From Agrypnia vestita (taxonomy: Eukaryota; Arthropoda; Insecta; Trichoptera; Phryganeidae): a DNA stretch of 64,000 nt. The notes under the pieces were generated by a model. It made no database searches. It was not told where the DNA came from and saw only the letters and a program-made list of their open reading frames with translations. The DNA lies in assembly GCA_016648135.1 (NCBI GenBank), contig JADDOH010011236.1, forward strand, positions 1-64,000, given 5' to 3'. A program made the translations under genes and the position numbers. Shown here piece by piece: positions 57,155 through 64,000 of this stretch (within the stretch, counting starts at the first letter, position 1; each line of letters opens with the position of its first letter).

Positions 57155-57365
57155 TAAAAATTTTCACAGTAATAACGAACTGACCCAAATAGTATCAGAA
57201 ATAGCACTTGGTAAATTGCATATCCCTGTAATACATACCACAACTGCTCAGTGTCATTATACATTTAGAGGTGTAAAATGGTTTAACGAATTACCTGTTA
57301 AAATGAGGATTGAAAAAAATTATGAGGCCTTTAAGAAAAATATTAAAAAATACCCTGAGACTTAA
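57155..57365 (+). pseudogene. LINE C-terminal fragment, 70 codons, plus
   Basis: An unbroken frame to a stop at 57363 reads NELTQIVSEIALGKLHIPVI, then HTTTAQCHYTFRGVKWFNEL and FKKNIKKYPET. The block F.RG...FN.LP...R......FKK..KK is the last part of insect LINE ORF2 proteins of the Jockey/CR1 group. It follows the PLE fragment by only about 60 bases, so two retroelement remnants abut here. The stop is natural for the family, but everything upstream is missing. Confidence 0.65.
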
Positions 57366-57689
57366 TAATTTTTTTATTGATTATGATTATCGCATATTAG
57401 TTAATTTTTTTCCTTATAATATAGGTAAATAGCATGTACTATGTACTACTTACTATTTAATATATTTAAAATATAATTATACTCCTCTCATACTCCCGAG
57501 TTGTATTACTCATGTAGAAGAGAAATACCATTGTAAAAACTGTCACTATTTTTATTGTAAAAAAAATGTATTTATCTATTATATAAAAAATGTAAAAATA
57601 AACAAATGTTATTAATAATTAGGTAATTAAATTTAACTACTAGTCCAATTCTAATAAAAATTCCAATAATTTTGTGCAATCAATAACTT
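57366..57689. other. AT-rich, likely LINE 3' region
   Basis: No ORF. The short (A/T)-rich stretch follows the LINE fragment and may be its 3' untranslated region. Confidence 0.35.
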
Positions 57690-57840
57690 CAGCAATAACA
57701 CTTTAAAATAATTTTTTAAATAATTTAGAAAACCAAAAACAAAAGACATCATTCATTTTGATATTTATAAAACACTCTGACGATGGAAAGGTTTTTCCGA
57801 AACATGCAGGTGTAATTAATGACAATAAGTAGATTAAAAC
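57690..57840 (+). repeat. PLE-type 3' region, plus
   Basis: Matches 38120-38335 in the opposite orientation (TAAATAATTTAGAAAACC, AAAACAAAAGACATCATTC, TTTTGATATTT) and contains the hammerhead-like motif. Confidence 0.6.
57777..57814 (+). ncRNA. Hammerhead-like RNA motif (PLE family 2)
   Basis: CUGACGA (57777-57783), one extra U, stem II GGAAA/UUUCC, GAAA (57799-57802), stem III ACAU/GUGU with loop GCAG, and UA at 57813-57814. Stem I is poor in this copy (ACU against AUU). Core and stems II/III agree with the copy at 38182-38222. Confidence 0.55.
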
Positions 57841-58414
57841 AAATAATAAAATTAATTTTTTAATTTACAAGATGATGAAAACGTTTTTCCTATTATAAAA
57901 ATATTTCAATCAATACAAGTATATTATCGTGCATCAATTTTAATTCTTCTACCGCTTACGATTGTGTACAATTTTGAAATACTGATGTTGTATAATTTAG
58001 TTCCTAAGCAAAACTTTTGTATTCCACTACAATACTGAATTATTTCGCTATAAATTCTGGAACATTATTATGCAAATGCATCGATCGAATGCCAAAAATA
58101 AAATAAAAATGTCGGAAAAAGGTCGTCCGCAGTTATCATTCATTACCTGGAAAATTCTACCGGAACTAATTATGATTGCCAAATAATGCACGTAGTTTAA
58201 AATAAAATGTAATTTTTTAATTTTTAAAACACTATTTTTTTAATATTATGGCCCGAATATTCTTATACGTTTCTTCGGGCCTATGTAAAGGTGTTTTTTT
58301 AGAGGCGGAGAACTTTAAAATGAAATAAAATACAAAAAAATGTTTTTAATATCCATGAAGTTGGCTTTATTTGACAGATAATTTTATGGCATTGATATCT
58401 GAATGTGTTTTCAG
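57841..58414. other. AT-rich, no gene seen
   Basis: Nothing recognised. Confidence 0.45.
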
Positions 58415-58462
58415 GCGTGTGGCCGCCGCGGCTGGAGCGTGCGTGCATTGCATCATCTGGAG
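58415..58462 (+). other. Exon-like 48-bp CpG-rich block
   Basis: GTGTTTTCAG precedes and GAG/GTACAA follows. The 48 bases between are CpG-rich in AT-rich surroundings and end where transposase homology starts. This could be an exon, or a scrap carried into the transposase remnant. The three possible frames give no recognisable peptide. Confidence 0.25.
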
Positions 58463-59120
58463 GTACAATTTTCACAATCCAAATGTGTTCAGTAATGAAG
58501 CACACTTTTGGTTAAATGGATATGTCAATAAAAGGAATTGCCGCATTTGGAGCGATGATAGTCCACAAGCCATTGTCGAAAAACCATTATATCTAGAAAA
58601 GTCACCGTTTGGGGCGCTTTACAGTAGCCGGCAAACATCTTGAAATTTTACGGCGTAGTGGGAGGAAGTTTGCGCATGTACCATTCCACCAAAGAGACCC
58701 AAATTTTGTCTTCTGCGCATTCCCCCACCACGCCAAAAAATTTCAAGAAGTTTGCCGGCAACTGTACGAGCCGATGGAATAATTGGTCCATATGTTTTCA
58801 AAAATGATGACGCTCAGAACGTTACAGTCAACGGTGAGTGGTACAGAGACATAATTACTAACTTTTTCGTGCCTCAATCGGAAGGCATTAATGTTGCGGA
58901 CATGCAGTTGTGGTTTCAGCAGGAGGGCGCAACGTGCTACACAGCGCGAGATACAACTAATATACTGAAAGAAACATTTGACGAACGATTAATTTCTCGA
59001 AATGGACCTGTTAACTGGGCACCGCAATTTGATGCCATTAAATTATTTTGTCTGGGGATATGTAAAGTCGCATGTCTACTCCGATAAACTAGAAACAATT
59101 GAGCGTTTGGAAGCCAATAG
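58463..59120 (+). pseudogene. Tc1/mariner-superfamily transposase remnant, split by a MITE
   Basis: Reads FHNPNVFSNEAHFWLNGYVN, RNCRIWSDDSPQAIVEKPLY, then the MITE (58622-58764), then ADGIIGPYVFKNDDAQNVTV, DMQLWFQQEGATCYTARDT and ETFDERLISRNGPVNW. A further frame change at about 59050 leads to YVKSHVYSDKLETIERLEAN. All catalytic acids are compromised: the first Asp of FSDEAHF is Asn, the second (QQDGA in relatives) is Glu, and the third has been lost in the frame-shifted region. The gene is therefore inactive regardless of the MITE. Terminal repeats were not located. Related full genes are common in insects. Confidence 0.85.
58622..58764. mobile_element. 143-bp MITE, copy 2, inside a transposase pseudogene
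   Basis: Same ends and same length as 33919-34061, with TA on each side (58620-58621 and 58765-58766). Inverted arms flank a central GCGCAT segment. Confidence 0.85.
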
Positions 59121-59539
59121 CGGTATAGCGATGTGGTGTATTTGAACGATATAATGATGAAAAAAAGCAATATGATTGGAGGGAAATACGACAACAACAG
59201 CCTCCAACTGAACAACAACTGTCGACAGAGGAGACGTTATGGACTCGTCTTGGGCTTCCAGCCAAAAAGAGTAAGGGTATGCGGTGACACAAACAACAAA
59301 TCACATTGCTAGTGTAGGTACCTACTCATTCTGTGGCGAAGTTCACAAAACATGCGAAGGACCAGCGGCGACCCCTGACCGCTGAGCGCACGCTCCCGTC
59401 ATTATTACACGTTCGTGTTATCTTTTAATAATAGTTTTTGCGTCGAGTGTTCATCGTTTGTCTCGTCATCGTTAAAATATTTCAGCTGTTTGTACGTCAG
59501 TCACATTTTAATGAGCTTCACATAGTAGATAAATAATAG
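59121..59539. other. No gene seen
   Basis: Tail of the transposase remnant and non-coding sequence. Confidence 0.4.
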
Positions 59540-59670
59540 GTATAGGTCTTTTCATATAAGCTTGCAATTGAGTTAGTGTTGGTACAGTGCGTAATACCAA
59601 CATGGTGTCGGTAATACGTGCATTGTACCTACACTAACTCAATTGCAAGCTTATATGAAAAGACCTATAC
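59540..59670. mobile_element. Hairpin MITE, GTATAGGTC ends, copy 2
   Basis: The left arm GTATAGGTCTTTTCATATAA...CAATTGAGTTAGTGT and the right arm ACACTAACTCAATTGCAAGC...TTTTCATATAAGCTTGC are near-perfect inverses around a spacer of about 30 bp. The loop carries a second small hairpin, ACCAACATGGTGT. Confidence 0.8.
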
Positions 59671-61732
59671 ACCTTGATTAGAGAATCCAATCCGGGATCC
59701 AGTTTGCAGCATTTATGAATCCAGAGATTAGAACAATACTTAGGATTATTATATTTGGATTATTACAATACCAAATTTCGGTATTAATATTTTTGATCAA
59801 TTTCGGGATAAAAAAATTAGAGCAATACTGCAGCAGTAAATACAGCTTGCTTTTGCTTCAGACATTTTATTCAATACAAAATTTTCTACAATACATATAG
59901 ATATTTGCCAATCTTGCATTACCTTTACCGTTTATTCGTTACTTACTTTTTAAAAAATAAATAATAGGTATTTGTTCTTTTTAGGTTTTTTTTGTAAAAG
60001 TAAAATTAATGAGCGTTTTCTAATCCCGGGATAATCATAATCGAATTCCAGAATGCCTAATCTCGATGATAATAAAGTTAAGTGCATCTTGGGAATTTGG
60101 GATAATTACTGACCTATGTCAAAATTAAGACGTTAAATTAGAATCAGGACCTATTGATACCAAAAATTACATTCCCATTTATTTATTTTTGTCGCGCAGT
60201 GCGCTGGTAGTCTGGTAACCTTTGTAAGATCGGCCGATGGAATGTGACCGACAGCTGCGCTCGTCCCCCTCCTCCGGCCCGCTTCTAGGTTAGGTAGGTA
60301 CCTGCGCGCACGCGGACCATCTTTTTACCCAGAAAGCTGGCAACATTGACTTTGCGGATACGAAATTCGAACACGTCGCGCGAAACGTCCAATGCCGACA
60401 GAAATGAAATATTCAAATTCAGATACTGATTTATCACTTTTACTTGTTTTTACGACAATAAGCTTTCCATATACGTCATCCAATCTAAAGAATGAATGAA
60501 ACTGAACAAAACAATACCTTATCACGTATATTGTAATATTTATAATAAACAAAAATAATTCGATAAACAAATATAGGAATAAAACAAGTAATAAAAACAT
60601 AAAATTACTTTTTCAAGGTTCGTACACGAATTAAAAAATGACATTTTATTTATTTAAACGATTAAAATAATAGTAAAGGTATACTGTTATTAACGTACAA
60701 AGATGTTACCTCGTGATAATGTATCGCCTGTTGAAATACGCAATCAGTGATGGACCATTACAGGAATTCCTCAATTGACAACAATATGACGAGAACTAAC
60801 GCAGTCAGCAGGCACTTTGATTAAACTATTTTATATAATAGAAATAACACTGGAGGAATGCAACACAGGGAATATAACACACAATGCACAAAATTCGTGA
60901 AACAATATCGGACAATGATCGTAGCACGTTCTGAAAAAATCAATACTACGCACGGCTATGCGGGCTGAACCGCATTCCTACGAAGTTTGATCCGAAATAT
61001 AAGAAGTCTTACAGAGCACCGTAACAAACTGTAACACGACGAATCGAATTATCTAAACCGACGTTCTGTACCGGCCACGGCGAAAAACGACCGCTCACCG
61101 CCGTTATTGTTGACGAATTAATAATATTTGACGTTTGCTTTGCCCGGCCTGCCGCTGTTGGAATGCGCGGAATGTCAAATATTCTCGTGCTGCCATCTGC
61201 AGCCAAACTCGCCAACTAGTGCTGCGGCGGGGCTGGAGGGAATTGGCGCGCGCAGCGGAACGCCGTCATATCTCGAGTGCGTTGTCAGCGAGCGTAGTAT
61301 AAATATTGTTATTTTGTTTTTAGCCTAATTTACAGGGATGCCGTTGGCATTCTTGCACGTAAGATTTCCTAAGAATATAAACAATAAACTTACAATTGCA
61401 AAACATTAAAATGTATCATTAATGAGGGTTCAAATGCAATGGCGCAACCGAAGAAAATATGCAAAATGGAATAAATTCCCCATGTATTCGTATATGGAAT
61501 TTTTGGAAATGCGTACGCGGAGTAGGCACATGGAACCGGAACGAGGTTCGAGATTCCTTGATCTCTAGGCTAGTGTCTACCTACCAGCGCCAGCGATTCA
61601 AACAAACACGTCTTATGTTATATGGGTATTGGTGTTACACCTTATACCTAATATAAGAATATTATTTCAATCCTAGAATGATTCAGAAGGTCTGGTCCAC
61701 CTGCAGTCCGCATAGCCATTGCGATAGAATTA
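59671..61732. other. No supported gene; GC-rich patches
   Basis: GC-rich patches at 60190-60320 and 61030-61290 open short frames that are not recognised. A (TAGG)-type phrase (TTAGGTAGGTACCTG) at about 60290-60303 is of the sort common in moth genomes. Confidence 0.4.
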
Positions 61733-61799
61733 GTCCAGGGGCCAGAGGTACTTGAGTATGCAAAATCCGAGGACCGCATTCTGATAATTGATCTATTAA

Positions 61800-62165
61800 G
61801 TATTGAACAATTGAAAGAGTTAGAAACTGTCTGCACCTATCTCTGTTCAAAAAAACAATTAGGTGCTGATGAGCTCCGATTCAAATTGATTTCACAAAAA
61901 AGTTGGATTTGATTTTAATTTAATGAAAATCATGTGCACATCTGATGCTTTGCATTTACATTTGTTAAGAGCTACGGTACAAACATATTTGTGGATAAAT
62001 GCCGATCAAATTCAGCTTCAGACAATTGATTATAATTTATTTGGATATGAAGAGAGAAAAGGTAACCTGAACCCACGACAAATGACAAATTGTAAAAAAT
62101 CTAAATTAACTTGTATTTCATCGTGCAAGTGTATAAACAATAATTGTATAAATATTAATAAGTAA
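61800..62165 (+). pseudogene. Cys-rich C-terminal remnant of a transposon protein
   Basis: A first piece reads IEQLKELETVCTYLCSKKQL, GADELRFKLISQKS and ends at a stop near 61910. A second reads TSDALHLHLLRATVQTYLWI, NADQIQLQ, FGYEERKGNL and KKSKLTCISSCKC before the stop at 62165. A helix block, then a LW..AD patch, then a closely spaced Cys-X-Cys tail, is a layout that I recall from arthropod transposon-encoded proteins of uncertain class. I cannot name the family. It fills the left half of the TIR element, which supports the origin. The catalytic part is missing. Confidence 0.45.
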
Positions 62166-62228
62166 TTATTTGCATTTTTTCATGTATGTATCTTTAAATT
62201 TGCTTTTTCTCATTATATATATTTTTAA

Positions 62229-62526
62229 GAACAATTTATGATTTTTTATTCATATTTTCTTTTTTAATTATGACAACCTATTTATAACTTAAATTATTAA
62301 AAAAAAAAAACAACTAATGACACTAATATAATCATTAAAATAGCTCAAGTACCTCTGGCGCCTGGACTATATGATTAAATTTGTTTTCACATTAAATATT
62401 TTTTTTAACAATAATTTATGATTTTTAATCAATAATTTCTTTTTAATTTTATTTGACAATCTATTAATACCTTTAATTATTAAAAAAAACCAACTAATGA
62501 CACTATATAATCATTAAAATAGCTCA
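62229..62526 (+). repeat. Tandem duplication of the element's 3' part
   Basis: A block of about 120 bp (ATAATTTATGATTTTT ... CAACTAATGACACTA ... ATAATCATTAAAATAGCTCAA) occurs at 62229-62348 and again at 62408-62526. The first copy is followed by a terminal-repeat fragment and TA; the second leads into the true right end. Confidence 0.75.
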
Positions 62527-62713
62527 ATAGCTTGTACTCAATCGATTTACTTGCTGCGTAGAGGAAGGGGGGGGGGGGTATAAAAAAAATTGGACCACCT
62601 GGGCTTCTGGCAACATTCAGATTGTTAATCTATAGGCTTTTCTGAACTAGAATCAATTATCAGATTGCGGTCCTCGGATTTTACCTACTCAACTACCTCT
62701 GGCCCCTGGACTA

Positions 62714-64000
62714 AATAGCCAATACTGTCATTGATCTGATCAGTTAATTGAGTTTATATATGATATATAAATAGCTGAAAGGTCGCGTACTCATATAACT
62801 TATGTACGTACTAATTAATCGCGGGATTATGGCAAAAAATAGGTGCTCAAACTTGCCACACATGGGTAAATTGAATACTAAACTACCGTTTAGTATTTAA
62901 TTTACTTCATATTTATAGAATTTAAACGTCTATGCGTTACCACAGTAATACTATCTTATACCTACTATATATTAAAAAACCTTAAATGTTGTGAGTAAAC
63001 CTGTGTTTAGAATACAGTTCCTCGCTCATCGCACCGAGATTTTCAGAAAGAATCCCAGTAATTGGTTAACTTTTACGCTTATTGAGAAGCCCGAGGCTTT
63101 CATTTTGTAGTATATGGCGATGCTCTAATTCCAAAGTCAGGGTCTTTTTTGTGTCCTAACTTAGTAACGTTAGTTTCCTAACTTAGTAAGTGTTAGTAAC
63201 TAATCTTCGTGACTTCACTTTTAAGGGCAATTCAAACCTCTCCCTAGACTAGGTATTCTGTGGTATATTGACTAAATAATATTACTTAAGTAGGTATGTA
63301 TTATAACGATATCTTATATATTATATATTATTATGTTGCAAAATATGGGTACATTGATATTTTGCATGCGGATGACCTATTTTAGCCAGCTGTGCATACT
63401 AAAAAATATATCGATTAATGTCAAGAAATTGTACAAAATAGAGTGGAGTAATTTGGCACAATCAACACAATAGAGAATGAATTTTGGCAAAGCTTTAACA
63501 GACTATTTCATAAGGTCTAATTTTATAAGATGTAGATGGAGAAATAGTCTGTCTGTAACAATATTTTGACGTAAATAATTGTTTTAGTTCATAGTGCAGA
63601 TTTCTTGCTCTGCTGGCCCAGCCACACAGCATACACGGGAACTTAGCATAATCAGCCTGCTGAGCGAGAAGCGCGCACTCTTCCACATCTCCACAAATCA
63701 TTCAGTCATGACCGCTGACCACGGTAACACTTTCATTTAGTGCTTTGCGTTTAGTCTTAAAATAGTTGAAAGTCTAGGAAATAGCTAATAAAATTAGTAT
63801 GTAATAAATAAAGATAAAAAAAATATTTGTGCTGTACTTTTCTGTATAAATGTGTGTAGGTAGTCGTGTGTGTGTGTGTGCTAAAATACTCCGGACGGTT
63901 TTAATAACGCATTGTAACATGACATTATTCGATTTAAAAAGATATACCTACCTCCTTAATTTGTATGGGTTTGAGGAACGCGGAATAGTACCTATCGAAG
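62714..64000. other. No gene seen; G-run at 62569-62578, (GT)n near 63869
   Basis: AT-rich end of the window with a short GT run. The 68-codon minus frame at 63495-63701 is unrecognised. Confidence 0.45.

Larger units (their letters stand above)
61733..62711 (+). mobile_element. TA-flanked TIR transposon with 60-bp inverted ends
   Basis: The left end GTCCAGGGGCCAGAGGTACT and the right end (inverse GTCCAGGGGCCAGAGGTAGT) continue as inverted repeats for about 60 bases (AAAATCCGAGGACCGC, CTGATAATTGAT). TA lies outside both (61731-61732 and 62712-62713). A short additional copy of the end, followed by TA, ends at 62367, so the right side is duplicated. The element is 979 bp and has a decayed ORF. 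Confidence 0.85.

Overview
This window reads as gene-poor, AT-rich nuclear DNA from an insect. Clues to the organism are the dense mix of insect-type transposable elements, tRNA-derived SINEs, a Helitron family, DD34D mariner, Penelope-like elements, insect-type LINE fragments, and many TAGGTACCTA-like stretches that I associate with lepidopteran genomes. The order Lepidoptera is an inference only; no host gene here identifies the species. I see no bacterial features such as operons, rRNA or CRISPR. Almost every open frame longer than 60 codons is either a transposon remnant or chance coding in GC-rich patches.

Layout. 1-5 kb: a solo LTR (1336-1817), a hammerhead-like motif and two tRNA-derived SINEs. 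5.0-6.4 kb: a hAT element with an 8-bp target duplication and a dead transposase. 6.9-8.1 kb: an inverted-repeat Penelope-like element (PLE). 9-16 kb: SINEs, a repeat present in several copies, a Helitron (12434-13089) and a foldback element. 16-20 kb: mostly empty, with one GC-rich promoter-like patch. 20-27 kb: two LINE fragments, a short unknown ORF, a palindromic TIR element, a TTAA-flanked transposon (23601-24844), and the one intact gene, a mariner transposase (25913-26932) inside a complete element (25837-27120). 28-41 kb: hairpin MITEs, a CpG-rich island (31.7-32.3 kb), a hammerhead-like motif and a second Helitron (39523-40171). 41-47 kb: SINEs, a plausible host exon (42234-42340, minus), a decayed LINE (43597-45590), a probable LTR end and a second, weaker host exon candidate (47006-47071). 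49-64 kb: a short hAT MITE, further TIR copies, a hAT element with a PLE-like insertion nested inside it, PLE endonuclease and LINE C-terminal fragments, a Tc1/mariner-superfamily pseudogene split by a MITE, and a TIR element with a duplicated end (61733-62711).

Nothing here forms a pathway. The functional theme is mobile DNA: one element that looks able to make its own transposase, many non-autonomous relatives, and a scattered set of hammerhead-like RNA motifs tied to PLE-type sequence. All hammerhead-like copies carry the same one-base departure from the classical fold, which is the most unusual pattern I found. Host coding potential is limited to a few short exon-like segments, so the window is probably intergenic or lies within long introns.
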